Of a stretch of 64,000 nt of DNA, positions 53,705 to 63,094 are shown piece after piece (positions within the stretch are counted from its first letter, which is position 1; each line of letters begins with the position of its first letter). A model generated the notes under the pieces. It had not been told where the DNA came from. It saw nothing but the letters and a program-made list of their open reading frames with translations, and did not search any database. The stretch covers positions 4,030,001-4,094,000 of the forward strand of contig NZ_JAGIOB010000001.1 of the NCBI RefSeq assembly GCF_017876495.1, read 5' to 3'. This stretch comes from Microlunatus capsulatus (lineage in GTDB: Bacteria > Actinomycetota > Actinomycetes > Propionibacteriales > Propionibacteriaceae). The position numbers were made by a program, and so were the translations under genes.

Positions 53705-55210
53705 ATGTCGACCCCAGTCCTCGCCCCCCCGGCCGCCCGGACCTACGAGATCCGCACCCACGGCTGCCAGATGAACGTCCACGACTCCGAGCGCCTCGCC
53801 GGCCTGCTCGAGGGAGCGGGCTACGCGCGCGCCGACCGCGGCAGCGCGCCCGACGTCGTCGTCTTCAACACCTGCGCGGTCCGGGAGAACGCCGACAACA
53901 AGCTGTACGGCAGCCTCGGCCACCTGCTGCCCACCAAGAACGCCACCCCCGGCATGCAGATCGCCGTCGGCGGCTGCCTCGCCCAGAAGGACCGCAGCGA
54001 GATCGTCCGCCGGGCCCCCTGGGTCGACGTCGTCTTCGGCACCCACAACATCGGCGCCCTGCCCGTGCTGCTGGAGCGGGCCCGCGTCGAGCAGGAGGCG
54101 CAGGTCGAGATCGAGGAGGCCCTGCAGACCTTCCCCTCGGACCTGCCCACCCGGCGCCAGTCGCCCTACGCCGCCTGGGTCTCGGTGAGCGTCGGCTGCA
54201 ACAACACGTGCACCTTCTGCATCGTGCCGTCGCTGCGCGGCAAGGAGACCGACCGCCGGCCGGGCGACGTGCTGGCCGAGGTCGAGATGCTGGTCGCCGA
54301 GGGCGTCCAGGAGGTCACCCTGCTGGGCCAGAACGTCAACGCCTACGGTGTCGAGTTCGGCGACCGCGCGGCGTTCGCCAAGCTGCTCCGCGCGTGCGGG
54401 GAGATCGAGGGGCTGGAGCGGGTGCGCTTCACCTCACCGCACCCCAAGGACTTCACCGACGACGTCATCGCGGCGATGGCCGAGACCCCGAACGTCATGC
54501 CGCAGCTCCACATGCCGCTGCAGTCCGGCTCGGACGCGGTCCTGCGGGCCATGCGCCGCTCGTACCGCAGCGACCGCTACCTCGGCATCATCGACCGGGT
54601 CCGCGACGCCATGCCGCACGCGGCGATCACCACCGACATCATCGTCGGCTTCCCGGGCGAGACCGAGGCCGACTTCCAGGCGACCCTCGACGTCGCCGCC
54701 GCCTCGCGCTTCGCGGCGGCGTTCACGTTCCAGTACTCGGTGCGCCCGGGGACCCCGGCGGCGACGATGGCCGACCAGATCCCGAAGCCCGTGGTCCAGG
54801 AGCGCTACGAGCGGCTCGTCGCCCTGGTCGAGGAGACCGCCTGGCGGGAGAACCAGCAGCTGGTCGGCACCGAGGTCGAGGTGATGTTCGCCGACGGCGA
54901 GGGCCGCAAGGACGCCGCCACGGCCCGGATGTCGGGGCGGGCGCGGGACAACCGGCTGGTCCACGTGGCGGTCCCCGAGGACCCGGCGCTGCGGCCGCGG
55001 CCCGGCGACCTGGCCCGCACCACCGTCACCTACGCGGCCCCGCACCACCTGACGGCCGACTCCGGCATCACCGGGCTGCGGCGCACCCGCGGCGGGGACG
55101 CCTGGGAGGGCCGCCGGGCCGCTCCCGCCCGGGCCGTCGTCGGCCTGGGCCTGCCGGGCGTCGGCGTGCCCGCCCCGCTGGCCCCGGCCACCGGCTGCCA
55201 GGTCGCCTGA
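53705..55210 (+). CDS. miaB: tRNA-2-methylthio-N6-dimethylallyladenosine synthase
   Basis: The product has 501 residues. The MTTase cysteines are in [32 protein letters not shown] and [10 protein letters not shown]. The radical-SAM cluster is [20 protein letters not shown], and a TRAM domain follows. It methylthiolates A37 of tRNAs after MiaA. A ~45-residue C-terminal Gly/Ala/Pro tail follows TRAM. It is paralogous to rimO at 35.8 kb. TAGGCT lies 9 nt upstream of the ATG; no Shine-Dalgarno is seen. miaA is downstream in the same direction, interrupted by one opposite small gene. Confidence 0.95.
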   Translation: MSTPVLAPPAARTYEIRTHGCQMNVHDSERLAGLLEGAGYARADRGSAPDVVVFNTCAVRENADNKLYGSLGHLLPTKNATPGMQIAVGGCLAQKDRSEIVRRAPWVDVVFGTHNIGALPVLLERARVEQEAQVEIEEALQTFPSDLPTRRQSPYAAWVSVSVGCNNTCTFCIVPSLRGKETDRRPGDVLAEVEMLVAEGVQEVTLLGQNVNAYGVEFGDRAAFAKLLRACGEIEGLERVRFTSPHPKDFTDDVIAAMAETPNVMPQLHMPLQSGSDAVLRAMRRSYRSDRYLGIIDRVRDAMPHAAITTDIIVGFPGETEADFQATLDVAAASRFAAAFTFQYSVRPGTPAATMADQIPKPVVQERYERLVALVEETAWRENQQLVGTEVEVMFADGEGRKDAATARMSGRARDNRLVHVAVPEDPALRPRPGDLARTTVTYAAPHHLTADSGITGLRRTRGGDAWEGRRAAPARAVVGLGLPGVGVPAPLAPATGCQVA

Positions 55211-55227
55211 GCCGGTCCCGGGAACGG

Positions 55228-55262
55228 CTCAGCCCCGCCGGTCCGGGACCGACGGGGCTGAG
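55228..55262. terminator. Bidirectional terminator between miaB and the MT0933-type gene
   Basis: Arms CTCAGCCCCG (55228-55237) and CGGGGCTGAG (55253-55262) are perfectly complementary, with an inner GGTCC/GGACC stem. It lies between convergent genes. Confidence 0.8.
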
Positions 55263-55270
55263 GAGAGGGG

Positions 55271-55468
55271 TCAGGCCGGGGGCGGCGTGCCGTCCTTGCG
55301 GAGGAACTCGCCCAGCTTCTCCTTGGCGACGCCGACGCCCTTGTCGATCTTGTCGGCGTGCTTGCCGCCGGTGCGCTCGTCGGCGAGGTCGCCCGCGCGG
55401 TCCAGGCCCTGGTCGACCTTGTCGGGGTGCTGGCTCAGCACGTCCTTGGCCTTGTCGAAGATGCCCAT
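55271..55468 (-). CDS. MT0933/Rv0909-type antitoxin-family protein (orphan)
   Basis: The product has 65 residues: MGIFDKAKDVLSQHPDKVDQ, TGGKHADKIDKGVGVAKEKL. The repeated DK(A/G) helices match the MT0933_antitox family, whose founder Rv0909 is paired with the SRPBCC-type Rv0910. No such partner is adjacent here, so the gene is an orphan and may have another role. Homologues often occur alone in actinomycetes. GGCGACACCC precedes the ATG, a weak ribosome site. Confidence 0.8.
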   Translation of the reverse strand: MGIFDKAKDVLSQHPDKVDQGLDRAGDLADERTGGKHADKIDKGVGVAKEKLGEFLRKDGTPPPA

Positions 55469-55628
55469 CGGGTGTCGCCTCTCGTTCGAAGGTGGTCCTG
55501 CTCGGCCCGGGCCGACCCGGAGGGGGCGGCGCCGTGCACGGGTCCAGGGTGCCCTGGTGCGCGCCCGGGCTCAACCACCGGGGCGGACACCGACCGGCCG
55601 CGCGGGACCGCTGGGCCAGACTGGGGCC

Positions 55629-56609
55629 GTGACCGTGGTGCTCGTGGGTCCGACGGCCGTCGGCAAGTCGGCGCTCGCCGTGGCGCTCGCCCGGCGCTAC
55701 CGCGACGCCGGCCGGCCGGCCGAGGTGGTCAACGCCGACTCCATGCTGGTCTACCGCGGGATGGACATCGGGACGGCCAAGCCGACCGCGCAGGAGCGGG
55801 CCGGCGTGCCGCACCACCTGCTCGACGTCCTCGACGTCACCCAGACCGCCACCGTCGCGGAGTTCCAGGCCCTCGCCCGCGCCGCGATCGCGGACTGCCG
55901 GTCGCGCGGGGTGGTGCCCGTGGTCGTCGGCGGCTCCGCGCTCTACGTCCGGGCCGTCGTCGACGACTTCGTCTTCCCCGGCACCGACGCGGCGGTCCGC
56001 GGCCGGCTGGAGGCCGAGCTGGCCGTCGTCGGGCCGGCGGCCCTGCACGCCCGGCTGGCCGCCGTCGACCCCGCCTCGGCCGCGTCCATCGGCCCCGCCA
56101 ACGGGCGACGGCTCGTCCGCGCGCTGGAGGTGGTGGAGCTGACGGGGGCGCCCTACACGTCCAGCCTGCCCGCGCACCGCTACGCGCTGCCCGGCGTCGT
56201 CCAGATCGGCCTGCGGGTCGACCGGCCGACGATGGACGCGAGGATCGCGCAGCGGGTCGACGCCATGTGGGCCGCCGGCTTCGTCGACGAGGTGCGCGCC
56301 CTGGCCGCCCGCTCGCCCGGGCTGCGGGACGGCGTCACCGCCTCCCGCGCCCTCGGCTACCGCCAGCTGCTGGCGCACCTGGACGGCGAGGTCACCGAGG
56401 AGGAGGCCCGCGCCCAGACGGTGCAGGGCACCCGCCGCTTCGCCCGCCGGCAGGGTGGCTGGTTCCCCCGCGACCCGCGGATCACCTGGCTCGACTGGGA
56501 CCGGCCCGACCTCGTCGACGCGGCGCTCGCGGTCGCCGGGCCCGACGGCGAGGGTGCCGACCGGCCCCCGGGCGGTGCGGGGGAGGCCGCGCCGGCTCTG
56601 GGAGACTGA
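55629..56609 (+). CDS. miaA: tRNA dimethylallyltransferase
   Basis: The product has 326 residues. The P-loop GPTAVGKSALAVALARRY follows the GTG at 55629 directly, then NADSMLVYRGMDIGTAKPT, HHLLDVLDVTQTATVAEFQ and VVGGSALYVRAVVDDF. It prenylates A37 of UNN-reading tRNAs, the substrate for MiaB. CAGACT lies 6 nt before the GTG, suggesting a leaderless mRNA. dapF follows 4 bp after the stop. Confidence 0.95.
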   Translation: MTVVLVGPTAVGKSALAVALARRYRDAGRPAEVVNADSMLVYRGMDIGTAKPTAQERAGVPHHLLDVLDVTQTATVAEFQALARAAIADCRSRGVVPVVVGGSALYVRAVVDDFVFPGTDAAVRGRLEAELAVVGPAALHARLAAVDPASAASIGPANGRRLVRALEVVELTGAPYTSSLPAHRYALPGVVQIGLRVDRPTMDARIAQRVDAMWAAGFVDEVRALAARSPGLRDGVTASRALGYRQLLAHLDGEVTEEEARAQTVQGTRRFARRQGGWFPRDPRITWLDWDRPDLVDAALAVAGPDGEGADRPPGGAGEAAPALGD

Positions 56610-56613
56610 GCCC

Positions 56614-57453
56614 ATGCGCAGGTGGTCGTTCAGCAAGGGTCACGGGACCGAGAACGACTTCGTGGTCCTGCTGGACCGCGACGACACGATGCACGTCGGG
56701 CCCGCCGAGGTCCGCTACCTCTGCGACCGGCACGCCGGGATCGGCGGCGACGGCCTGCTGCGCGCCGTCCGCGCCCGGCACGTGCCCGAGTGGGACGGCG
56801 ACGGCGCCCTCTGGTTCATGGACTACCGCAACGCCGACGGCTCGGTGGCGCAGATGTGCGGCAACGGCCTGCGGGTGTTCGCGCGGTTCCTGCTCGACCA
56901 CGACCTGGCCAGCGGGCCCACCATCCCCGTCGCCACGCGGTCGGGGCTCAAGGAGGCGACGGTGCTGCCCGACACCCGCATCCGGGTGTCGATGGGTCCG
57001 GTCCGCGTCGAGCAGCCGGGCACCCCGCTCGCCGTCCGCACCGCCGACGGCGCCGAGCACGCCGTGCTGCCCGCCGACGTCGGCAACCCGCACGCCGTCG
57101 CGTTCGTCGACGACCTGGCCGCGCTGGACCTGACCCGCGCGCCGCGGGTGCCCGACGGCGCGTTCCCCGAGGGCGTGAACGTCGAGTTCGTCCGGGTCCT
57201 GGGACCGCGCCACCTGGCCCTGCGCGTGCACGAGCGGGGCGTGGGGGAGACGCGCTCCTGCGGGACCGGCACCGTCGCGGCGGCCGCCGCCGCGCGGGTG
57301 CACGCCGGTGACACCGCGCCGCTCCCCGTCACCTATCGTGTCGAGGTGCCTGGCGGCGAGGTCGAGGTCGAGCTCGCCGAGGACCAGGCCCATCTGACCG
57401 GCCCGGCGGTGCTCATCGCCCACGGGCAGGTCCTGGTCCCCGAGGAGGGGTAG
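56614..57453 (+). CDS. dapF: Diaminopimelate epimerase
   Basis: The product has 279 residues. The two catalytic cysteines are in QMCGNGLRVFARFL and GETRSCGTGTVAAAAAAR, and KGHGTENDFVVLLDRDD is the N-terminal signature. It converts LL- to meso-diaminopimelate for lysine and peptidoglycan. GGGAGA precedes ATG 56614. Its TAG overlaps the next GTG by one base. Confidence 0.96.
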   Translation: MRRWSFSKGHGTENDFVVLLDRDDTMHVGPAEVRYLCDRHAGIGGDGLLRAVRARHVPEWDGDGALWFMDYRNADGSVAQMCGNGLRVFARFLLDHDLASGPTIPVATRSGLKEATVLPDTRIRVSMGPVRVEQPGTPLAVRTADGAEHAVLPADVGNPHAVAFVDDLAALDLTRAPRVPDGAFPEGVNVEFVRVLGPRHLALRVHERGVGETRSCGTGTVAAAAAARVHAGDTAPLPVTYRVEVPGGEVEVELAEDQAHLTGPAVLIAHGQVLVPEEG

Positions 57454-58220
57454 TGGCAGTCCTGGACACGTTCTCGCTGGCCGGCAAGGTCTCGGTGGTG
57501 ACGGGGGCGAACCGCGGCATCGGCCGTGCGCTCGTCACGTCCCTGGCGGAGGCGGGCAGCGACGTCGTCCTGCTCGTCCGCGACGCCGAGGCCGGCGCCC
57601 GCACCAAGGCCGAGGTCGAGCAGCTGGGCGTCCGCGCCCACGTCGTCGTCGCCGACGTCACCCACCCCGACGAGGTGCAGCGCGCCGTCGAGGAGTCGGT
57701 CGCCGGCCTGGGCAAGGTCGACGTGCTGGTCAACAACGCCGGCTACTGCGTGCACCGGCCCGCGCTCGAGGTCACCCCCGAGGAGTGGAGCTCGGTGATG
57801 GACGTCAACGTCACCGGCGTCTGGAACTGCGCCCAGGCGTTCGGCCGGGTGATGGTCGAGCAGGGCAGCGGCGCGATCATCAACATCGGCTCCATCTCCG
57901 CCCAGATCGTCAACCGGCCGCAGCACCAGCCCGGCTACAACGCCTCCAAGGCCGCGGTGCACCAGCTGACCAAGTCGCTCGCCGCCGAGTGGGCGCCGAT
58001 GGGCGTCCGCGTCAACGCGCTGGCCCCCGGCTACACCAAGACCGAGATGGCCCCGGTCGACAGCCCGGAGTTCCGCCGGCACTGGATCGAGGACGCCCCG
58101 ATGCAGCGCTACGCCCTGCCCGAGGAGCTCGGCCCCAGCGTCGTCTTCCTCGCCTCGGCCGCCTCCGGCTTCATCACCGGTGAGGTTCTGGTCATCGACG
58201 GCGGGTACACCCTCTTCTGA
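57453..58220 (+). CDS. Short-chain dehydrogenase/reductase
   Basis: The product has 255 residues. The cofactor motif is VTGANRGIGRAL (TGX3GIG) near residue 18, NNAG is in VDVLVNNAGYCVHRP, the catalytic Ser/Tyr/Lys set is in SISAQIVNRPQHQPGYNASK, and VIDGGYTLF is the classical C terminus. It resembles sorbitol/gluconate-type SDRs. Overlap with dapF implies coupling, but no functional link to lysine synthesis is known. Confidence 0.92.
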   Translation: MAVLDTFSLAGKVSVVTGANRGIGRALVTSLAEAGSDVVLLVRDAEAGARTKAEVEQLGVRAHVVVADVTHPDEVQRAVEESVAGLGKVDVLVNNAGYCVHRPALEVTPEEWSSVMDVNVTGVWNCAQAFGRVMVEQGSGAIINIGSISAQIVNRPQHQPGYNASKAAVHQLTKSLAAEWAPMGVRVNALAPGYTKTEMAPVDSPEFRRHWIEDAPMQRYALPEELGPSVVFLASAASGFITGEVLVIDGGYTLF

Positions 58221-58297
58221 GCGGAGCGGTGGTCCGGCGCCGGCGGGGTGAAATCCCCTCGGCGCCGGTTGTCGCCCCGTGAGACCCTGGAGGGACG

Positions 58298-59818
58298 ATG
58301 ACTTCACCTGAGCCGCAGCCCGTCAGCCCGAGCGACGCGGTCGAGGACGACCTGCTGATCGAGCGCCTCGACCCCCGCGACCACCCCGAGTTCGCCCGGC
58401 CCGCCCGGCCCGCCCCCGGTCCCGACGACTCCTACGACGGCGACCAGCAGGACCTCGCCGACCGGCAGTCGCTGCGCCGCGTCGCCGGCATGTCGACCGA
58501 GCTCACCGACATCACCGAGGTCGAGTACCGCCAGCTCCTGCTGGAGCGCGTGGTGCTCGTCAGCGTCTGGACCACCGGGACCGCCGCCGACGCCGAGAAC
58601 TCCCTCGCCGAGCTCAAGCTGCTCGCCGAGACGGCCGGCTCGCAGATCCTCGAGGGCCTGGTCCAGCGGCGCAGCCGCCCCGACCCCGCCACCTACATCG
58701 GCAGCGGCAAGGTCGAGGAGCTGCGCGAGGTCGTCGTCACCACCGGCGCCGACACCGTCATCTGCGACGGCGAGCTGTCGCCGGCCCAGCTGCGCAACCT
58801 CGAGGACAAGGTCAAGGTCAAGGTCATCGACCGGACCGCCCTGATCCTCGACATCTTCGCCCAGCACGCGCAGAGCGCGGAGGGCAAGGCGCAGGTCGAG
58901 ATGGCCCAGCTCAACTACCTCAAGCAGCGCCTGCGCGGCTGGGGTGGCAACCTCTCCCGGCAGGCCGGTGGGCGGGCCGCCGGCGGCGCGGGCATCGGCG
59001 GCCGCGGCCCCGGTGAGACCAAGATCGAGACCGACCGTCGCCGGATCAGCAGCCGGATCGCCAAGCTGCGCCGCGAGCTGCGCGACCTGGACAGCACCCG
59101 GCAGACCGAGCGGGCCGAGCGCCGTCGGCACGAGGTGCCCTCGGTGGCCATCGTCGGCTACACCAACGCCGGGAAGTCGAGCATGCTGAACCGGCTGACC
59201 GACGCCGGCGTGCTGGTCGAGGACGCGCTGTTCGCCACCCTCGACCCGACGACCCGGCGCGCGACCACCCCGGACGGCCGGGTCTACACCCTCACCGACA
59301 CCGTCGGCTTCGTCCGGCACCTGCCGCACGACCTCGTCGAGGCCTTCCGCTCCACGCTGGAGGAGTCGGTGCAGGCCGACCTGCTGCTGCACGTCGTCGA
59401 CGCCTCCGACCCCGACCCCGAGGGCCAGATCCGCGCGGTGCGCGAGGTGCTGGCCGACATCGGCGCCGGCAAGGTCGCCGAGCAGATCGTGCTCAACAAG
59501 GCCGACCAGGCCGACCCGGCCGTGCTGACGACGCTGCGGACCAGCTACCCGGGGGCCGTCATCGCCTCGGCGCGCACCGGTCGCGGCCTGGACGAGGTGC
59601 GCGCGGCGCTCGAGTCGCGGCTGCCGCGCCCCGAGGTCGCGGTGCGGGTGCTGCTGCCCTACGAGCGCGGCGACCTGCTCAACCGGATCCACCAGGCCGG
59701 CCAGATCGTCAGCCTCGAGCACACCGAGGAGGGCACCGTCGTCGACGCGCGCGTCCTGCGCTCCCTCGCCGGCGAGCTGGAGCCCTACCTGCTGGCCGCC
59801 AGCGGTCCTGCGTCCTGA
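58298..59818 (+). CDS. hflX: Ribosome-associated GTPase HflX
   Basis: The product has 506 residues. The N-terminal HflX domain includes RPDPATYIGSGKVEELREVV, the linker carries the glycine-rich AGGRAAGGAGIGGRGPGETK, and G1 is VGYTNAGKSSMLN. TDTVGFVRHLPHDLVEAFRS is G3, and NKAD is G4 (VLNKADQADPA). It splits stalled ribosomes under stress. GGAGGG precedes the ATG. A ~75-residue acidic/Pro-rich N extension precedes the conserved part. Confidence 0.96.
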   Translation: MTSPEPQPVSPSDAVEDDLLIERLDPRDHPEFARPARPAPGPDDSYDGDQQDLADRQSLRRVAGMSTELTDITEVEYRQLLLERVVLVSVWTTGTAADAENSLAELKLLAETAGSQILEGLVQRRSRPDPATYIGSGKVEELREVVVTTGADTVICDGELSPAQLRNLEDKVKVKVIDRTALILDIFAQHAQSAEGKAQVEMAQLNYLKQRLRGWGGNLSRQAGGRAAGGAGIGGRGPGETKIETDRRRISSRIAKLRRELRDLDSTRQTERAERRRHEVPSVAIVGYTNAGKSSMLNRLTDAGVLVEDALFATLDPTTRRATTPDGRVYTLTDTVGFVRHLPHDLVEAFRSTLEESVQADLLLHVVDASDPDPEGQIRAVREVLADIGAGKVAEQIVLNKADQADPAVLTTLRTSYPGAVIASARTGRGLDEVRAALESRLPRPEVAVRVLLPYERGDLLNRIHQAGQIVSLEHTEEGTVVDARVLRSLAGELEPYLLAASGPAS

Positions 59819-59910
59819 GGCCCGTCCCGCGGGCCCGGTCCGGTGCCCGCGGGCGCCGTCCACAGGGCCCGCGGGTTCGGTGTCCCCAGGGCCTGCGCGG
59901 AGGAGGGGCG

Positions 59911-59933
59911 CTGTCGGTGGAGGCCGTTAGAGT
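59911..59933 (+). promoter_or_regulatory. RecA-NDp (PafBC-type) promoter of the DinG-like helicase gene
   Basis: CTGTCGGTG (59911-59919), exactly 8 nt, then TAGAGT (59928-59933), against consensus TTGTCRGTG-N8-TANNNT: only the first base deviates. Six nucleotides later is GTG 59940, so the transcript would start at the initiation codon. Confidence 0.82.
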
Positions 59934-59939
59934 TCTGCG

Positions 59940-62015
59940 GTGACTCCCGCTCCGACCACGACCCGCCCCTGGGCGACCCGGGCCGGGCACCGGGACGTCC
60001 TCGTCGCCGCCGTCGAGAAGATCGGGGGCGCCGAGCGCCCCGGGCAGGTGGCCATGGCCGACGCCGTCGACGACGCCCTGGCCACCGGCCGCCACCTGCT
60101 GATCCAGGCCGGCACGGGCACCGGGAAGTCCCTCGGCTACCTCGCGCCGACGCTGGTCCGGCTGGCGGGCTCGCGCGAGCGGATCGTCATCGCGACCGCC
60201 ACCCTGGCCCTGCAGTCCCAGCTGGCCGACAACGACATCCCCGCGGCCCTGGACGCCGTCCAGAAGGTCACCGGCAAGCGGCCGAAGCACGCGGTGCTCA
60301 AGGGCCGCACCAACTACGCCTGCCTGCTCCGGGTGCGCGACGGCAGCGAGACCGACCAGACCACGCTGATCAGCGCCGCCGACCTGGCCAGCACGATCAC
60401 GCCGAAGGCGACGCCGGAGTCGGCGCTGGGCGCCGAGGTGCTCGCCCTGCGGGAGTGGGCCGAGGAGGAGGCGGGCTCGGGCGGCCTGGCCGACCGGGAC
60501 GGCGCGCCCAGCCACACCGACCGCGGCTGGCAGCAGGTGTCGATCCCCGTCCGCGAGTGCCTCGGGGTGCAGCGCTGCCCGTTCGGCGACGAGTGCTTCG
60601 TCGAGAAGTCCCGGGAGGCGGCCCGGGGCGCCGACCTCGTGGTCACCAACCACGCGCTGCTGGCCATCAACGCCATGCACGGCGGGACCGCCCTGCCCGA
60701 GCACTCCGCCGTCATCATCGACGAGGCCCACGAGCTGGTGGCCAGGGTGACCGGTGCCGCGTCGGCCGAGCTGACCCCCGCCCAGATCGAGCGGGTGGCC
60801 CGGCGGGCGATGGTGCACCTCGACGACGACGTCGCCCTGGACCTGCTGGAGTCGGCCGAGGCCCTCCGCGGGGCGCTCGAGGGCGCGCCGCTGGAGCGGG
60901 TCGAGGACGCCGCCTCCGGCTTCGTCGAGGGCTGCGGCGTCGTCCGCGACGCCGCGCGCACCGCCGTCAGCAAGCTGAGCGGCGGGGACGACAAGTCCGA
61001 CGGCGAGCGCCGGCAGGCCGCGGCAGCGGTCAAGGAGGTCTTCGACGTCGCCGAGCGGATGGCCGCCCTGCACGCGACCGACGTCGTCTGGGTGAGCGAC
61101 TCCGAGCGGATGGGCCGCGCCGCCCGGGTGGCCCCGCTCAGCGTCGCGGGGCTGATGCGCAGCGCCGTCTTCGGGGAGGCGACCACCGTCCTCACCTCCG
61201 CCACCCTCAAGCTCGGGGGCGAGTTCACCCAGATGGCGGGCAGCGTCGGGCTGCGGCCCTCCGAGCGCGACGACAGCGCCGACGAGCCCGCGAGCTCGGT
61301 CGCCGACACCGACGGCGCGACGGCCGACGACGACGCCCCGGTGCGCTGGCGCGGGCTCGACGTGGGGTCGCCGTTCGACTACGGGCGCCAGGGCATCCTC
61401 TACCTCACCCGCTCGATGCCGGCCCCGGGCCGCGACGGGATGCCGGCCGAGGTGCTGACCGAGATCGCCGAGCTGGTCTGGGCGGCGGGCGGGCGCACCC
61501 TGGGCCTGTTCTCGTCCCGGCGCGCCGCCGAGGCCGCCGCGGTGCACGTGCGCAAGCAGCTGCCCAAGCAGACGGTGCTGTGCCAGGGCGACGCCCAGCT
61601 CTCCGAGCTCACCCGCCGGTTCGTGGCCGAGGAGCAGACGAGCCTGTTCGGCACGCTCTCGCTGTGGCAGGGGATCGACGTGCCCGGGCCGACGTGCTCC
61701 CTCGTGATCATCGACCGGGTACCGTTCCCGCGCCCCGACGAGCCGCTGACGCTGGCGCGCCAGCGGGCGGTCGCCGAGGCCGGGGGCAACGGGTTCATGA
61801 GCGTCGCGGCGACGCACGCCGCGCTGCTGCTGGCCCAGGGCGCCGGCCGGCTGATCCGCCGGACCGACGACAAGGGCGTCGTGGCCGTGCTCGACCCGCG
61901 GCTGGCGACCGCCCGCTACGGCAGCTTCCTGCGCGCCTCCATGCCGCCGATGTGGCAGACGAGCGACCGGGAGACGGTGGTGCAGGCGCTGCGGAGGCTG
62001 TCCGGCCAGGCCTGA
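59940..62015 (+). CDS. dinG: ATP-dependent DNA helicase, DinG/XPD family
   Basis: The product has 691 residues. Walker A is IQAGTGTGKSLGYLAPTL (near 58). Candidate 4Fe-4S cysteines are in NYACLLRVRD and ECLGVQRCPFGDECFVEK. The DEAH box is VIIDEAHELV, and GLFSSRRAAEAAAVHV, LSLWQGIDVPGPTCSLVIID and GAGRLIRR are later motifs. The family unwinds R-loops and damaged DNA 5'-3'. The promoter predicts leaderless, damage-induced expression through PafBC. It is convergent with lexA with only 22 bp between stops. Confidence 0.93.
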   Translation: MTPAPTTTRPWATRAGHRDVLVAAVEKIGGAERPGQVAMADAVDDALATGRHLLIQAGTGTGKSLGYLAPTLVRLAGSRERIVIATATLALQSQLADNDIPAALDAVQKVTGKRPKHAVLKGRTNYACLLRVRDGSETDQTTLISAADLASTITPKATPESALGAEVLALREWAEEEAGSGGLADRDGAPSHTDRGWQQVSIPVRECLGVQRCPFGDECFVEKSREAARGADLVVTNHALLAINAMHGGTALPEHSAVIIDEAHELVARVTGAASAELTPAQIERVARRAMVHLDDDVALDLLESAEALRGALEGAPLERVEDAASGFVEGCGVVRDAARTAVSKLSGGDDKSDGERRQAAAAVKEVFDVAERMAALHATDVVWVSDSERMGRAARVAPLSVAGLMRSAVFGEATTVLTSATLKLGGEFTQMAGSVGLRPSERDDSADEPASSVADTDGATADDDAPVRWRGLDVGSPFDYGRQGILYLTRSMPAPGRDGMPAEVLTEIAELVWAAGGRTLGLFSSRRAAEAAAVHVRKQLPKQTVLCQGDAQLSELTRRFVAEEQTSLFGTLSLWQGIDVPGPTCSLVIIDRVPFPRPDEPLTLARQRAVAEAGGNGFMSVAATHAALLLAQGAGRLIRRTDDKGVVAVLDPRLATARYGSFLRASMPPMWQTSDRETVVQALRRLSGQA

Positions 62016-62037
62016 GGGCCGGCCGGACGCCCGCGCG

Positions 62038-62880
62038 TCAGACCTTGCGGAGGACGGCGACGACCTTGCCCAGGATCGAGGCGTGGTTGCCGTCGATCGG
62101 GTCGTAGGCCGGGTTGTGCGGCATCAGCCAGACCTGGCCGTCGCGCCGCTTGAACGTCTTGACGGTCGCCTCGTCGTTGAGCAGCGCGGCGACGATGTCC
62201 CCGTTCTCCGCCGTCGGCTGCTGCCGCACGACCACCCAGTCGCGGTCGCAGATGGCGGCCTCGATCATCGAGTCGCCGCGCACCTCGAGCAGGAACATCG
62301 TGCCCTGGCCCACGAGCTGGTGCGGCAGGGCGAACACGTCCTCGATCCGCTCCTCGGCCAGGATCGGCCCGCCGGCCGCGATCCGGCCCAGGACCGGGAC
62401 GTGCACGGGGGCGGGGTAGGCGTCGCCGCGGCCGGTGTCGTCGGTCTCCACCTCGGCCAGCACGGGGGGCCGGGGCGTGTCGGCCACCGCCGGCGCGACC
62501 GGGCGGGCGTCGCCCTCGCCCGGCAGCAGCACCTCGAGCGCCCGCGGCCGGTTCGGGTCGCGGCGCAGGAAGCCCTTCTGCTCCAGGGTCTTCAGCTGGT
62601 GGGCGACGCTCGAGGAGCTGGCCAGGCCCACGGCCTCGCCCATCTCCCGGATGCTCGGCGGGTAGCCGCGGCTGTCCACCGCCTCCTTGATGACCTCGAG
62701 GACGCGGCGCTGGCGCGGGGTCAGGCCGTGCGCGTCGGCCGGGCCGTCGGGCAGCGAGCGGACCGTCCCGCTGGTCCCCAGCTGGGCCTCGACCTCGGCC
62801 GCGCTGGGCCGTCCGCGCTTGCGCGTCCGGGGGGCGGGTGCGGGCCCGGTCGGGGAGGTGGGGTCGTCACGGTCTGCCAT
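62038..62880 (-). CDS. lexA: SOS repressor LexA
   Basis: The product has 280 residues. The N-terminal winged helix includes [20 protein letters not shown] (74-93). The cleavage bond is Ala169-Gly170 in [10 protein letters not shown], with the catalytic Ser204 (VRGDSMIEA) and Lys241 (ATVKTFKRR). It represses SOS genes and is self-cleaved on RecA filaments. ~45 N-terminal residues are an actinomycete-type disordered extension, and ~40 residues around 118-155 between domains are long. The promoter puts the transcript start at the ATG. Confidence 0.97.
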   Translation of the reverse strand: MADRDDPTSPTGPAPAPRTRKRGRPSAAEVEAQLGTSGTVRSLPDGPADAHGLTPRQRRVLEVIKEAVDSRGYPPSIREMGEAVGLASSSSVAHQLKTLEQKGFLRRDPNRPRALEVLLPGEGDARPVAPAVADTPRPPVLAEVETDDTGRGDAYPAPVHVPVLGRIAAGGPILAEERIEDVFALPHQLVGQGTMFLLEVRGDSMIEAAICDRDWVVVRQQPTAENGDIVAALLNDEATVKTFKRRDGQVWLMPHNPAYDPIDGNHASILGKVVAVLRKV

Positions 62881-62887
62881 GCGGCTG

Positions 62888-62928
62888 AATCTAGGGAAGC
62901 CCCCGGGTGAAATCAAACACCTGTTCGA
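62888..62928 (-). promoter_or_regulatory. lexA promoter with overlapping LexA box
   Basis: On the minus strand, -35 TTGATT (62916-62911), 17 nt, then -10 TAGATT (62893-62888), followed by 7 nt and ATG 62880. The LexA box TCAAACACCTGTTCGA (62913-62928, plus-strand reading) covers the -35, giving direct autorepression. Confidence 0.82.
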
Positions 62929-63043
62929 GCGTGTCGCGCCCGCGTCCTGCAGGCGGGCGCCGGGCTCGGCGCCGAGAACTGTCAGTGGTCCCTGGTGGGG
63001 TGAGGACATGAGCACCTCCGGAGCGGCGACCCTCGACCTCGGG

Positions 63044-63059
63044 TCGAACACGCTTTCGA
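63044..63059. promoter_or_regulatory. LexA box 1 upstream of the SOS membrane-protein gene
   Basis: TCGAACACGCTTTCGA deviates at one informative base from TCGAACNNNNGTTCGA. It lies just upstream of the -35 (TTGGCA) of the plus-strand promoter. Confidence 0.75.
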
Positions 63060-63065
63060 ATGTGC

Positions 63066-63094
63066 TTGGCAGCCGCCGCCCCGTGCGGTACAAA
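63066..63094 (+). promoter_or_regulatory. Promoter of the SOS membrane-protein gene
   Basis: TTGGCA (63066-63071), 17 nt, then TACAAA (63089-63094). LexA boxes flank it on both sides, with two directly over the expected start of transcription. Confidence 0.68.

Noticed and set aside
55271-55628. A toxin-antitoxin pair at the MT0933-type gene.
   Set aside because: No second small gene with SRPBCC or any toxin features lies on either side; miaA starts directly after.
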